A stretch of DNA of 64,000 nucleotides, from assembly GCA_949987565.1 (NCBI GenBank), contig OX465102.1, forward strand, positions 25,884,003-25,948,002, in the 5' to 3' direction. Each line of letters begins with the position of its first letter. The first letter of the stretch is position 1. The notes beneath the pieces were generated by a model. It searched no databases and was not told the origin of the DNA. It saw nothing but the letters and a program-made list of their open reading frames with translations. This document shows positions 34,101 to 46,820 of the stretch, piece after piece. The stretch comes from Luidia sarsii (Eukaryota; Echinodermata; Asteroidea; Paxillosida; Luidiidae). Both the position numbers and the translations under genes were made by a program.

Positions 34101-35500
34101 TATGTATATAGCCTACTGCATGGTACTGAGGGAAGCCTGTATGGTTAATGTATACTGTACAATAGAACGCATAATTCTGAACTTACCTACGAAGGCTATG
34201 AGCAAGATGAATATGTAAACGATGTTTGGACCCAGAGGAATACACAGCATGCCAACTCCTGCTGAGAACGCAGCGGCGATTAGCAGGACTCGGCTATCCA
34301 AGCGGTTTTCTAACGGGAGAACGATGATACCTGAATTGGAATGGAATACCCGCTAAACATCGTAAATATCACGAGATACCGCGCAAGAGGTTGCAGTCAG
34401 GTTATCGAAAACATACCTAGTTGGAAAGTCAATCAATATCTTTTCAAGTAAAGACTCCATTCACAATTTCGCCACGTTGTCAAGTGATACCAGCGATGTG
34501 ACCTCTAAGCGAAAGGAGCTAATTTTTCCACACAACTTGAGACTGTTATTTTGTCCGCCGGGTACAGGTCCGTAAAGCCGCCAGATCCCCAGCAAGGACG
34601 AATGGAGGTCCCCGTCGCTTGCCCTTGTCTAGGCGGGAAGGTCAGCTGGTCCGCCGACCTACGCTCACAGTCGGTCCGATTATGGCCACAGCATTGTCTC
34701 CCGTGCCGTCAAGTCGGCACTGAGCCATGTCCGCAGAGAAGTCCGAGAGCGTCCGGATGACGGACGTTGCCTGCTGACATCGCAAAGCGACGAAGGGCAC
34801 GCCACCGTGCGCCGACCCAACAATACTCCGGCAGGCGGCTGTATGGCGGTCCTTTCGTCTCGGGTGTATGGTGTTCGAAGAAAGGAACACGGCAATCGGT
34901 GCCAAGCCCTTTAATACTTGTCCACGATGGAAATTTCGGGCCTCCCAGATCCGTTCGTCCGGTGGCCGAAAATTGTTTGATAATAATGATTATGGCTCAT
35001 GCCGCAACACCAGAATGGGATCTATTGATATCCAATAACAGTTTCTCTCAGCTGCTCTTGATTTTGATATCCTTAAAAACAAGCATTTTGTCAAAGAGAA
35101 TACCGAGACATTTGGTCACTTAAAATGACGGAAGACAAGGCCAGGCGTTAAAAACCAAGTCGTATAAAGTTACAATTTATTCTCCAAGAAAAGAGACAAA
35201 GTGGTAGAGGACCAATTGGTACTAAGAGATTCATACACGCAACGTGTTGTAAATGTCGAGTGGATTTAGAGCACCTGTCAATCATAACAACTCACCTATT
35301 AGGTCTGCCGTCATGGTGAAGGCCGAGGACATGAGTCCTATCATCCACGTATTGGTGGCGAATTGCTCTCTCAGAGTCGGCAGCAAGACCCCGAGCGACT
35401 TATCCAGACCTGTCCATATGCAGTCCATCATGAACAGAAGGAGCACGGTGAAGCATCCCCGCAGATCGAACTCGCTGGAAGCAACGCGACGGCTATCCAT
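31038..35500 (-). CDS. MCT-like (SLC16-like) transporter, copy A
   Basis: Four exons: 35,296-35,500, 34,187-34,330, 31,708-32,517 and 31,038-31,150, all GT-AG and all split in phase 1, giving 423 residues. It is a major facilitator membrane protein: hydrophobic segments run through all exons, with a polar middle loop at residues ~194-230. MCT-like marks are DKSLGVLLPTLREQF in helix 1 (Lys as in the MCT KS motif), YIGRHFSKHYALVCGIG between helices 4 and 5, and DTYGWRGAML. The helix 8 Asp/Arg pair used by lactate MCTs is not seen: the region reads VGFLFGTGILAP. The substrate is unknown. The start is the ATG at 35,500, with an acceptor-like CTGCAG just before it, so a 5' UTR exon is possible. 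Differs from copies B and C at about a dozen residues. Confidence 0.9.
31335..31430 (-). repeat. tRNA-like SINE fragment in transporter intron 3
   Basis: AGGATTTGAACCCGAACCTC reads as an inverted B box, and GATAGAGCCATCTAGCTCCC follows. Copies at 42,570-42,650 and 59,793-59,870 lack about 20 bases of it. Confidence 0.5.
31708..32517 (-). CDS. transporter copy A exon 3
   Basis: Acceptor TTAACAG, donor CCCAG|GTGAGC. 270 codons carrying helices 4 to about 11 and the central cytoplasmic loop. Confidence 0.93.
33330..33440 (+). repeat. Penelope-like end motif in transporter intron 2 (unit 1)
   Basis: AGATCCTGCTAGGATCGAAA, then CATCAGGCCCACTAAC, as at 5,800. Homologous copies lie at 44,508-44,620 and 61,730-61,845. 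Confidence 0.55.
33830..34015 (+). pseudogene. Penelope-like RT fragment in intron 2 (unit 1)
   Basis: QEVLDHM followed, after a stop, by codons for LPKIHKANNPGRPIISGNGS in shifted frames: the fingers region of Penelope-like RT. It is opposite in strand to the transporter gene. Confidence 0.7.
34187..34330 (-). CDS. transporter copy A exon 2
   Basis: Acceptor AATTCAG, donor GTAG|GTAAGT (- strand). Encodes GIIVLPLENRLDSRVLL and two hydrophobic segments, residues 69-116. Confidence 0.9.
34560..34910 (+). other. GC-rich coding-like patch in transporter intron 1
   Basis: About 95 codons without stop on the + strand from ~34,635, with balanced codon use, unlike the AT-rich surroundings. Fragments include YGHSIVSRAVKSALSHVRRE and NNTPAGGCMAVLSS. 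Copies stand at 45,450, 48,620, 51,790 and 62,670; a one-base indel breaks the frame in units 2-4. No family recognised; it may be an old retroelement or captured exon. Confidence 0.35.
35296..35500 (-). CDS. transporter copy A exon 1
   Basis: ATG to donor ATAG|GTGAGT (- strand). Encodes MDSRRVASSEFDLRG, then helix 1 and the start of helix 2, residues 1-68. Confidence 0.9.
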
Positions 35501-35847
35501 ACTGCAGTTTTGGGATTAACTTGTGGGTTTGCGACGGTATAGCTCACAGTACCATTGGCCCGCTTGTATTTGTGCACTTTTGACGGGAAGCTATTCATTG
35601 ACAAAGTTATTGTGCAGGATTTTACATGTGCCAAATATGTCGTCCCACAGTGCACGCTGGCAAAATAGGGACCGGAGAGTGTTATTCTGAAGCCCAGGAT
35701 CTGACGCCCCCGGCATTGACGTGTTTCCATTCAAGCCTCCCTGTTGTGTCAATAGTTCAGTTCACGAACTGTTTGGTTAAAAATTACATTATAACTCTTA
35801 GGCACCAACTGTATGATGCTAATTCGGGTCGCCTACAATTTCGAAAG

Positions 35848-35927
35848 TACAGTAAACCTCGGCTAAGTCGGCACCGTCGGGACCGGCATTTTTGTGACGA
35901 TTTACGCCGAAGCCGACATGTACTGTA
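35848..35927. mobile_element. 80-bp palindromic Tigger-like mini-insert
   Basis: Begins TACAGTAAACCTCGGCTAAG and ends CATGTACTGTA, with a further small hairpin (GTAAGTCG ... CGACTTAC) just after. The CAGTAAACCTCGG start resembles Tigger/pogo ends. Lies about 350 bases upstream of transporter exon 1 in every unit. Confidence 0.55.
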
Positions 35928-36814
35928 AGTCGTCATTTTGCCGACTTACACATTTTACGTGTAAATACATGTGGGATACGTATACGTACCGTTGGTATGT
36001 AGTCAATCATGCCTACTTAGTGTATACACTTATCATAAGTTACACTCCTATCATTGCATGTTTGACTTAGATTACAGTCAGTAATACTTCTCTTCCATTA
36101 TATGTATTTCCAACAAATATTCTTCATCACGATAACATGCTATCCAGTTGTGCACAGCGCGCAACAAGCTCTCATTCTATGCTGCATGCACAGTGTGGCT
36201 ACTCGTTGGGTCTATTTTTCAAGATTTGACAAAATAATCAAGCAGTAGCAACGTGTTTGCTAGTCTTGGTTCAAGACGTTGTTTGTTGAGATACACTAAC
36301 GGCCGTCACGTGGGGGCACAATGAATACGGTACCCAAAATTATCAACACCCGTATGCACACACATATCATACACACACATGTAAAGTACAATACATGGGT
36401 GGGTGTGTGCGGATCTGGGCGAGTCCGTACGCAGGTGTACACTGCAAATCACGGTCGGCTCGCTTGCGTGTTCACAGGGGTATGCTCAATTGACTGTTCC
36501 AATGTCAATTGTGGAACCCCTAAATTGGCATCGCGCCCACACTTTCGGGAGGGAAATACCCCTCCGAACGTGTTACGCGAGGGACCGTCCGTGTGTGCAA
36601 GCACTATAGCCTGAAGGCACACAAATGAAATGTGTGAAACCGTTCCACTTCCACGCACGAGTTCTTTAGTAATTTCACAGACCTAAAATAGCTGTGCCTC
36701 AAAATTCCTCAAAAATTACAAGTTGCCAAAAATTACAAGTGATTTCATGACGAGTTACACAAAGGACTTAACTATGTTTTTTTTGTCAAGGGACCACTAG
36801 AAATGCGCCGACTT

Positions 36815-37250
36815 GGTTCCCCTTATTCTTCATACGCCCATGACAACCTAACTTTCTGCTGAAACTTGGAAGTTGTCAATGCTCAAATCCCGTCCACGGC
36901 AATAACTGGCACGATTGACGTTTCCTCTCGACACCAACATCCCCCAGGAAGAAGGCATTCAGGCTTGCTCCTCGATCTGTCCTAGCCAAAAGTAAACAGT
37001 CTTGTCCCCATCCTAATGGGGTTAGTGCTGACCAAGAATAATTCATATTTTCTTGACAAGCACTATCTCCAAGTGCATTATAGCATGGGTTACGTTGAAT
37101 AACGCATGCTCTGTGCAGCTCAATACGTCCATGAATTTGGTGGAGATACATAGAGAGATAACGTTTTCTTCATTGTGACTAGGGAAGGTGGCCGCCCGAA
37201 TGCCTTCTTTGATCACATCAACTCCTTCCACAGCTGATGAAAACCTTTTT
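36815..37250 (+). pseudogene. Penelope-like RT remnant at unit 2 start
   Basis: Same decayed RT segment as 25,540-25,960 (DTNIPQEEGIQA, DKHYLQVHYSMG, FFDHINSFHS pieces), without the left part. Confidence 0.65.
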
Positions 37251-39980
37251 TTTTCATCGGGGATCGGCCAAAGCACTGACCATTCAGTGTTTCTAACGTC
37301 GAGCAGGCAAAAGCCTCATTGAATTACTTTCTCCTCGACGCAAACTTCATGTTATTTCTATAATACTGTACGAGTAGCAGTTGTACATGATAGGCTAGAC
37401 TGCGACTGTGAGCTTTAAGAACATAATTATGCATAACATTAATTAACAAGCCACATGTGGCATAACAGAGCTTTATCATAACTGTTCTGGGTATGTCAAG
37501 TTGACTGGATATAATTTTAGTATAAATCCAGCCAGCGGACTTGTCATGAATGATGCCCGACGTTGGTTTAGACACAGATCTCCTCTCCGTTTACATGTAG
37601 CGATTTTTGGCAATGTTGAATGAAACAATAATCGTGAAAAATGTGGCGAAACAAATTCGTAACCCATGGTAGCTGGTGGATGTGCTCCAGATAGTATTTA
37701 TTTCAATAGATTTACAATTCATAGATCACATTATTCGATTGTTCCTTTCTTTTTTTAAATCAGGAGGTCTGTCTTCAGTCCTGAGCCAGTGTGCAGTATA
37801 TATGTCACTTCAGCCTCAGAGACTTCGTCACCTTTTCCTTGGAAATTGGTTGTTTTGTGTCTCTTTATATACATTTCTGTATTTTTCTCTACTGTGATAT
37901 TAGGCCATGGGCCAGGGCAAGATTTAGGCCTTAGTTTTTGAGTTCCGTGATACACCTTTAGAAAGTACCTATAAATGCACTTAATATCACTTAATAATAA
38001 GTGGAAGAATATAAAGCATATGCAAAATGTTCCCAAGTTTGAAAATTGAGCATTATGGATTTTTAGTCAAAAACATAGAAAAGGGCTAAATTGGTGGCTA
38101 TGGGCAGGCTTTTCCCTAGCAACGGTAGCATATGAAGCTTGGAATCACCTTAGTTTAGATGATATTTTAAATAAGGCTTTGTCAACAATACTTGCAATGA
38201 TTTCACATTGGAATAACTGGTTTGTGACTGAATATATAAGTACATGTAGTTGCTAGGACGTATTTGTACTTAGCAATGGTGATATCATCAGAGGTTGAAA
38301 TAATATAAAATCCTGTTACAGTATCATGCAAGAGGGACAAGGTATACTCAATGTCACCACATCCAAATGCCATATAAGCCTACAATCACCTGTTTCTTTT
38401 GTGTTCATTTTTGTCTTCATCTAATCCCCTTATTTTCTATTGATTAATCATCTTTCAAGATAGCATTGATATGTCTAACGATCTGGGTATTCTGTTTTTA
38501 TGATTTTTTTATTTAATGAATGTTCAGCCATTTGAACATTTGAAGCCAGCCGTTTCAACATCATGCAGCATTTTTCGGTACCAGTAATTAACATAAAATG
38601 ATATTCTGAAGAGAAAACACGTCCTTGCAAATGACACTAAGGCAGAACATATATATTCATGATACACTACTATTTACACAACCATTTCTCACGACTTCTG
38701 TCTATACTGATTAACACTTACATAAAAGTATCGTAAAATCCAAAAGTATATTTACAAAAACACTGTACATGTAGCTTCCCCTATAAATTATAAAAGATCA
38801 AGGTCAGCATGGTCATCTCAATTGGGAAAATTATTTTCATTTCAAATTATAATTATTGTAAGTAATGTACAAAAGGATGCATACAAAAAGTACTGAAAGG
38901 TCCTGCTAGTATCAAAACATCAGGTCCTTTAAACAAGACAATGAAAAGACTCCCTTGAATTCCATGTGAACTGTCCTCAAATCCCTCTTGTACAAAGGTA
39001 AAGTCATCATAACTTTGTAGAAGGCAGTGTTAATGTTCATCTTCATTAACTTTCTTTAAGTTTGTATATATGTAAGTTACACTTACTAAAACTCAGATCA
39101 AATTTCTCAAGGGTATTCTGTGCAATTTGACCTTTTGGTGTTCTGAGATACTTCCACTGGTGCACACATACAATGAATTTCTGCCAACTAATCTTAGAAA
39201 AGGGTATGATTTTTTCAGAATCTGTACACGTACTATAAAAGATACATACAACACTCCATCACTGCATTTGCTACAGGAAATCTGATAGCAAAATATTTCA
39301 CACTATTTGGTACAGTATGTCTGATTGGTCAATTATGACATCATCAACTTAGTGAATTTGCTTGTGCTTATGCATATTGAAAACCAAATGTTGGGTCCTT
39401 TTTCCTTGAATTTCTCTTTAATGCCCAAAATTGGTACATGGGAACATCGATATTGTTGTAAAGAAACATGTCTAAAACACCTAAAAAGCAACAAGAAGTA
39501 TACTTTCCAGAGGTGTATCACGGAACGAAAGAATTTGAGCACTTGGCAAATGGCCTATATGGAAATAAATGTTATTTGAATGTATGAATGAATGAATGAG
39601 ATCATGTAGGCCTAAAACGGGTGCTTTTGAAGAGCCCTTACCAAATTGTCAGCAGGTTGTCACCTACACACCGTACACTAAACCAATACTAATTTTCCCT
39701 GTTGCCAATGTCAGTAATGTTATTTCGGAAATTCCTGAAATTACTAAACCAAACCTTAATCGGTATTTACACAACGGGCCACAGCCCATGCAATGTTGGC
39801 GGTGCAGGAGGCTGTTCGTGAATTTTCAGATCCGTGTTAAGCTCATGCAGGCACTCGGCATTTTGGGACGGTTTTGGCCAATTACCACAATGTATTAAAA
39901 ATATACAAGTCAAAAAAAGGAAGATGATGATGACTTATCACATGACCCTGTTTTGAATTATGATCCAGCAGATGTAAAAC

Positions 39981-40284
39981 ACAAACGTACCCAGATTAGC
40001 ACGAAAGTACTAAGATTAGCACGAACGTACTAAGATTAGCACGAACGTACTCAGATTAGCACGAAAGTGCTAAGATTAGCACAAACGTACTCAGATTAGC
40101 ACGAAAGTACTAAGATTTGCACGAACGAACTCAGATTAGCACGAACGTACTCAGATTAGCACGAAAGTACTAAAATTAGCACGAACGTACTCAGATTAGC
40201 ACGAAAGTACTAAGATTAGCACGAACGTACTCAGATAAGCACGAAAGTACTAAGATTAGCACGAACGCACTCATATTAGCACGG
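39981..40284. repeat. 20-bp minisatellite, ~15 copies (unit 2)
   Basis: Units ACGAAAGTACTAAGATTAGC and ACGAACGTACTCAGATTAGC largely alternate, giving a 40-bp higher-order period. Confidence 0.95.
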
Positions 40285-42278
40285 GAACACAAAAATACAG
40301 ACTACCGTCAAGTAAGAAATACATTTCACGATATGCAGGAAATAGATTTCGAGGATTGTTTTTAGTTTATCTGAGATTGAACAGTCATTCATCTTTTTTT
40401 TCAGGAACAAAGCCAACTTTGATTCTCATACATCAAACACAATGTCATCACATTGAACCAGTGGAATATGTAATGGCAAGCAAAGCACTCATCATTATGT
40501 TAGTTTACAGACACTGAAGGCACTGATGAAGAAAGATTTTTTTCATCTAGGTGTTTCTTACAGACTACTGTGAAGGTTTGAACTGTGGAAGCCATTGTCT
40601 GTTTTCACAGCCCTCTCAAAGTATTCAGATCATTTTGCACAAATATGACTTCACAGTTGCTAATCTTATTTGGAACTGAGTAAAACAGCTGAAAATGACT
40701 GTCATTTACCTTCTTTTTCAAACAAACTAAAGAAATTTGTTTTCCTAAACACTGACAACCACAGAGGATTCTTGAACAAAATATGACCTGTAAAAAAGAA
40801 ATAATAAAACACACTATAGTCCCCTTACAATCTTCAGTATGTATGAATGTTGTTTCCAAGTTCAATTTAGTGTAATGTACAAAAAATGTAATTTTTGGTT
40901 GCACCTTAACCATATCTACAATGTGGGGGAGTCCTCGGACGCCCCCTCCATATTTGTTTATTACTGCATCGATCGCGACCGCTAAAAATGTTAGATTCAC
41001 GCTTCATGACTTGTGGCCATGTTGTTTGGCACACATTTTGATACCAAATTTGTCCATATCTGACATATCTATACTGTATCTGGTGTTACATGTCAATTAG
41101 TATGTGTAGGTCATTACAATTGCATTATATTTGTGTAAAATATAAAACTGTCAGACAGTGGCTTGCATTTCTTTATGAATCATGCTCAGGACTTGATGTT
41201 GCACTGATTTCATGCTGCTATATAATCTGACAGAAAGTAATTGGAAATTTGGAAGCAATCAAATTTAAGAAATGAAAGAATTAGAAACATAAGAAATAAA
41301 AACAATGAAAACATAAGGACATAACAAGTGCTGGCTTTTTGCTGTAGCGGGGACAAGTTTTTACTGTACGCATGAAATTAAATAAGAACTGAATGATTTA
41401 CATCTGGGAAACCTTATTCAATTTTTGACATAATTGATTCCTTATGAATAGTTAATTAGCTAATTATTCAACACATTTGCATAGTTGATTAAAATTGAAT
41501 ATACAATCAGATTCAGCACATGGACATATTATCTGCAAGCAAATTTTCAAGTTCTTCGGACTTTCCGTTTCTAAGGTCAATGGGGGCCTATTGGTGATTG
41601 GTGATTTTTTAATTCAAATGGACTTACAGTTATATCTAAGTTGATGTCATTCGTGTAAAAAACTGTTATTATTTTCAAAACTGTAAATTATTGATAAAAT
41701 GTTCTTGTCTTGCGGTCTTGCTTCATTCAATATCCTACCCAAAGAGACTGATCCTAGTACGGTGCCCAGTGTGCACTATCAGCCATTTTCACAAAACAAA
41801 GTCTATAGAGTATAGTACCCACAAGTGCATCTTGGATATGCCATTGTGACTTGTACCAGTATGTCAGATTTTTGAATGCCACCGAAGTTAGTCAAGTTAG
41901 ATTAGTCTTACGACTAAAAGCGTAATTTAAAACGTTGCTCAAGTAAGACGTTCGTCGTATTGAACTTAACAAAATTCTCTCCTGATCATAATGACTATAT
42001 TTGTTAGTCAGAATCTTGAATTATTACACCGGTCATCCATATAAATTGACTAATAATAATTCATAAAAAGAGACATTGCCCTAAAAAAATTTTGTTAGTC
42101 AAACTTTCGATTTGTTTTTAGAGTGTAGTTTTTATGAGAAGGTCCTTATACCCACAAAAGAAAAAACAGCTGAAATTTTCTGCACGTAGGCAAGATTCAT
42201 AAACAAAATAAGACAATGAGCCAATACTTTCTAAGTAATGTGCGGTGCTCATTATCTGACATCTTTAAAAGATTTGTC

Positions 42279-42391
42279 CTAAAATTTCTTCAGGGCTTTT
42301 CCTGCGATCAACGGAAGGGCAGTTACGGTGGGTATCAGGCCAAACGCGATGAACGCCCAGTCATAGCTACCGGTGGCGTCGTAGATCCATC
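42279..42391 (-). CDS. transporter copy B exon 4 with stop
   Basis: Acceptor AATCCAG, stop TAG at 42,279-42,281; ends KALKKF. Confidence 0.88.
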
Positions 42392-45300
42392 CTGGATTGA
42401 CAAAAAGGTAGGAAACCAATAAGACAACGCAGGTAATAAAATTAAAACAGGTAATTTGGAGTAAACATCTTCTGAGCTTTTTTTCATAGAACCACTTCCA
42501 GACACGAGCCATACGTTTATACAAAGAAATAAATACTGGAGAATGTTCCATCCTGAAAGAGTCGCGAAAATTTGACTGGACCAGGATTTGAACCCGAACC
42601 TCTGGATTAACCTGATGGAGCCATCTAGCTCCCAATGGGGACTCGATCCTATCCAGATGAAGCATGCTGCCATGGGGTGGGGCGAAAGGCAAACGCAACA
42701 ACATTATAGTGTCTGCTAAATGTATTGTCATGCCACAAGCCATAAGTAGGACTACTCGTGTTTTTGTCCCTTTGGTATTAAGACTATTAACATAAACGGG
42801 TAGCATTTTACAGAAACCGTTGTGCTGGTGTAATAAATTGTGTGAAAAACTATGTTGTGCACTAAAAATGATATCCATCTAAGGTTTTTTTAATCTTTTC
42901 GAAGATTAAAATGGGCTCACCTGGGAAAAAGCCGGAGAGAATTGCTGGTATGAAATTCAAGAACCTCAGCATCCCAAAAACACTGGTGAGTCTGTCCACT
43001 CCGAAGAGATCTTTTGCCAGGACATCGCTGAGAGTGCACAGGGCTGACATGCCCATGCCGGTGAAAAATGTGATGATGGCTTGACCTGCTACTTGGTCCA
43101 CCCAAGGATCAACAATGAAGACAACGGTTAAAGACACATCGGTTATTATGATTGCCAACGAACATGTCAGTATGCCCCTGTCGATAGCAGGCGCCCAGAT
43201 GCCGGTGCCAAAGAGGTACCCGACCGCAGCTGACGAACAAAGCCCGGTGGCTACTTGTGGGGAGATGCCCTTGACTTCAAGATGAGGAATGTAGTATATG
43301 ATCCAGGAATTATAGGTGAGGAAGCACCCGAAAGTGGATACAAGTATCACGACGAATTTGAACTCGAAGAGCAACCTTAAATCCACTGCGTCGAACACAC
43401 GGACGCATGACGTCTTCAAAGACCAGGGATCGGGCACATCGTCACCACTGCCTGTGACGTCATCACGCTGAGCCAGCACGGAAATGTACTGCGGTTTGGG
43501 CACTTTGACAAGAAGTGCAGAAACGACAATATGAGAGCAGATAGCTCCTATCAGGAGCATGGCTCCTCTCCAACCGTAGGTATCCTGGAACAGTTGCGTC
43601 AGCGGTGCAAAGGCGAGTATGGCGAGAACGGAACCGCTGTGGCCGATCCCACACGCCAGAGCGTAGTGCTTAGAGAAGTGACGCCCGATGTAAACTTTGC
43701 TAAGAACAGAGATGATGCCAAATCCAGGACCTGTTAACAGACAACAGATTCTGAACATAAATGACACACATCACAATGTACTAGAGTGTTGAAGATAATT
43801 TGTAGTGAAGAGAATTTGAATTTCAATATTTTCAAATTAACAAAAATGGCAAAGTGAAACATTTAAAAACAGGAAATGTGTAAAACTACACAACGTAAAT
43901 TGTTTATAAATTTTGACTTCTTTAAGTGAAATGAAAATACACCGATCCAGGAGGCCACGTCCCTTGACAAATTGACCAATCATAACATGCGATTTATGGT
44001 CCAACAAAATGCCGCCATTTTGTCCGACATCACGTTTTCAATGTTGTATTCTTTAATTCACACGTTTCGTTGTGTTTACTTTTGTTTCCTATGTACCAGG
44101 TAATACCTTTGCAAACCCAAGTTTTATCCTTAACCATGGTCAAGCGGTGTTTATATTTTTAATGTAATTCTGATTCACGATACCCTGGCAAGAGAGGAAA
44201 TGTACATTTTCGGCCTTTTCCAAGACCAAAGTCCAACAGGGAGAAGTGCTTTCGGTTGGTTACGCATGTGCGCGGTTGCTTGGCTGTTGCTATGGTGGGC
44301 GTGGCCTACTGGATCGGTATATTGGTTAAAACACAAATTTTATTTTTTTAACAAAAGTGTTTGTAAGAATACAAAAAGACAAATATTCAGCATGATTACT
44401 GTCCATTTTGTATATATATTCGAAGAAATCTGGATGATCAAAGATCTAATAAAATGTATTTCTGTATTTTTCAATAATCATTCCTATTTGGTAGCACATA
44501 AAACAAGATCCTGCTAGGATCGAAACATCAAGCCCACTAACATTTGAGATTTGCATTTTGGTAATTTCAGTCAGTAGGTAGTTTGTAACATTTGTGTTTA
44601 TCACTTTAAGTCATTTCCTTATGTTTCTGTATCCCCTCGTGATGTTCCTCCTTGCTGACCTGTCTACGTGCGTATGTAAGTCTGTCAGTTCGTTGGTATG
44701 TACACGTACAGTCTATGCGCAATTGTTTGTCTCTTGTTTTTTGCTCTAATTAGGTGGCCTGTCAAAATTGTCACTCTGCGTTTTGGCAACGGTGGCCGCC
44801 AGATTCTACCTTCTCCCGAAAATTCACAAGGCCATCAACCCAGGCAGACCCATCATTTCTGGCAATGGTTCTGAAGAAAAAATGCAAATTGTTCTGTCTT
44901 TGAATAATGACTACTGGTTTGTAAAAAACTATTGTGCAAAACGAAGTGCTCTTGACAGCTGTTTGTATGTAAAAATATATGTATATAGCCTACTGCATGG
45001 TACTAAGGGAAGCCTGTATGGTTAATGTATACTGCACAATAGAATGCATAATTCTGAACTTACCTACGAAGGCCATGAGCAAGATGAATATGTAAACAAT
45101 GTTCGGACCCAGAGGAATACACAGCAAGCCGACTCCTGCTGAGAACGCAGCGGCGATTAGCAGGACTCGGCTATCCAAGCGGTTTTCTAACGGGAGAACG
45201 ATGATACCTGAATTGGAATGGAATACCCGGTAAACATCGTAAATATCACGAGATACCGCGCAAGAGGTTGCAGTCAGCTTATCAAAAACATACCTAGTTG

Positions 45301-46382
45301 GAAAGTCAATCAATATCTTTTCAAGTAAAGACTCCATTCACAATTTCGCCATGTAGTCAAGTGATACCAGCGATGTGACCTCAAAGCGAAAGGAGCTCAT
45401 TTTTCCACAAAACTTGAGACTGTTATTTTGTCCGCCGGGTAGAGGTCCGTGAAGCCGCCAGATCCCCAGCAAGGACGAATGGAGGTCCCCGTCGCTTGCC
45501 CTAGTCTAGGCGGGAAGGTCAGCTGGTCCGCCGACCTACGCTCACAGTCGGTCCGATTATGGCCACAGCATTGTCTCCCATGCCGTCAAGTCGTCACTGA
45601 GCCATGTCCGCAGAGAAGTCCGAGAGCGTCCGGATGACGGACGTTGCCTGCTGACATCGGAAAGCGACGAAGGGCACGCCACCGTGCGCCGACCCAACAA
45701 TACTCCGGCAGGCGGCTGTATGGCGGTCCTTTCGTCTCCGGGTGCATGGTGTTCGAAGAAAGGAACACGGGAATCGGTGCCACGCCCTTTAATACTTGTC
45801 CACGATGGAAATTTTGGGCCTCCCAGATCCGTTCGTCCGGTGGCCGATAATTGTTTGATAATAATGATTATGGCTCATGCCGCAACACCAGAATGGGATC
45901 TATTGATATCCAATAACAGTTCCTCTAAGCTGCTCTGGATTTTGATATCCTTTAAAACAAGCATTTTGTCGAAGAGAATACCGAGACATTTGGTCACTTA
46001 AAATGACGGAAGACAAGGCCAGGCGTTAAAAACCAAGTCGTATAAAGTTACAATTTATTCTCCAAGAAAAGAGACAAAGTGGTAGAGGACCAATTGGTAC
46101 TAATTAAGAGATTCATACACGCAACGTGTTGTAAATGTCGAGTGGATTTAGAGCACCTGTCAACCATAACAACTCACCTATTAGGTCTGCCGTCATGGAG
46201 AAGGCCGAGGACATGAGTCCTATCATCCACGTATTGGTGGCGAATTGCTCTCTCAGAGTCGGCAGCAAGACCCCGAGCGACTTGTCCAGACCTGTCCAGA
46301 TGCAGTCCATCATGAACAGAAGGAGCACGGAGAAGCATCCCCGCAGATCGAACTCGCTGGAAGCAACGCGACGGCTATCCAT
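42279..46382 (-). CDS. MCT-like (SLC16-like) transporter, copy B
   Basis: Exons 46,178-46,382, 45,064-45,207, 42,921-43,730 and 42,279-42,391; same lengths and phases as copy A; 423 residues, no stops or frameshifts. Introns are 970, 1,333 and 529 bases. Exons 2-4 encode the same protein as copy C. Exon 1 has Ser where A and C have Thr (RGCFSVLL, SAFSMTAD). Two further first exons (49,348-49,552 and 52,518-52,722) stand upstream on the same strand and could splice to exon 2 of this gene. Predicted role as for copy A: a membrane carrier of unknown small organic substrate. Confidence 0.9.
42921..43730 (-). CDS. transporter copy B exon 3
   Basis: 270 codons, starting GPGFGIISVLSKVYIGRHF and ending before a CCCAG|GTGAGC donor. 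Confidence 0.93.
44800..44900 (+). pseudogene. Penelope-like RT fragment in intron 2 (unit 2)
   Basis: Open here as RFYLLPKIHKAINPGRPIIS followed by GNGSEEKMQ, the fingers motif of Penelope-like RT. Shorter than the unit 1 copy. Confidence 0.75.
45064..45207 (-). CDS. transporter copy B exon 2
   Basis: Acceptor AATTCAG, donor GTAG|GTAAGT. Encodes the segment with GVGLLCIPLGPNIVYIFILL. Confidence 0.9.
46178..46382 (-). CDS. transporter copy B exon 1
   Basis: ATG at 46,382, donor after phase-1 codon at 46,178. Residues 1-68. Confidence 0.9.
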
Positions 46383-46740
46383 ACTGCAGTTTTGGGATTA
46401 ACTTTTGCCGTACTTGTGGGTTTGCGACGGTATAGCTCACAGTACCATTGGCCCACTTGTATTTGTGCACTTTTGACGCGAAGCTATTCATTGACAAAGT
46501 TATTGTGCAGGATTTTACATGTGCCAAATATGTCGTCCCACAGTGCACGCTGGCAAAATAGGGACCGGAGAGTGTTATTCTGAAGCCCAGGATCTGACGC
46601 CCCCGGCATTGACATGTTTCCATTGAAGCCTCCATGTTGTGTCAATAGTTCAGTTCACGAACTGTTTGGTTAAAAATTACATTATAACTCTTAGGCACCA
46701 ACTGTATGATACTAATTCGGGTCGCCTACAATTTCGAAAG

Positions 46741-46820
46741 TACAGTAGACCTCGGGTAAGTCGGCACCGTCGGGACCGGCATTTTTGTGACGATTTACGC
46801 CGATGCCGACATGTACTGTA
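46741..46820. mobile_element. palindromic mini-insert (unit 2 copy)
   Basis: TACAGTAGACCTCGGGTAAG to ATGTACTGTA; copies also at 49,911-49,990, 53,089-53,168 and 63,959 to the window end. Confidence 0.55.

Larger units (their letters stand above)
25540..36830. repeat. transporter array unit 1 (11.27 kb)
   Basis: The marker ACGCCCATGACAACCTAACT stands at 25,561 and 36,834, so the unit length is 11,273. Holds a complete transporter gene plus ~5 kb of non-coding flank. Two blocks are absent from units 2 and 5: ~27,160-27,410 and ~33,590-33,830. Confidence 0.93.

Noticed and set aside
39596..39898. 100-codon open frame in unit 2
   Set aside because: Interrupted in unit 1 and without similarity to a family I know; probably part of a decayed repeat.
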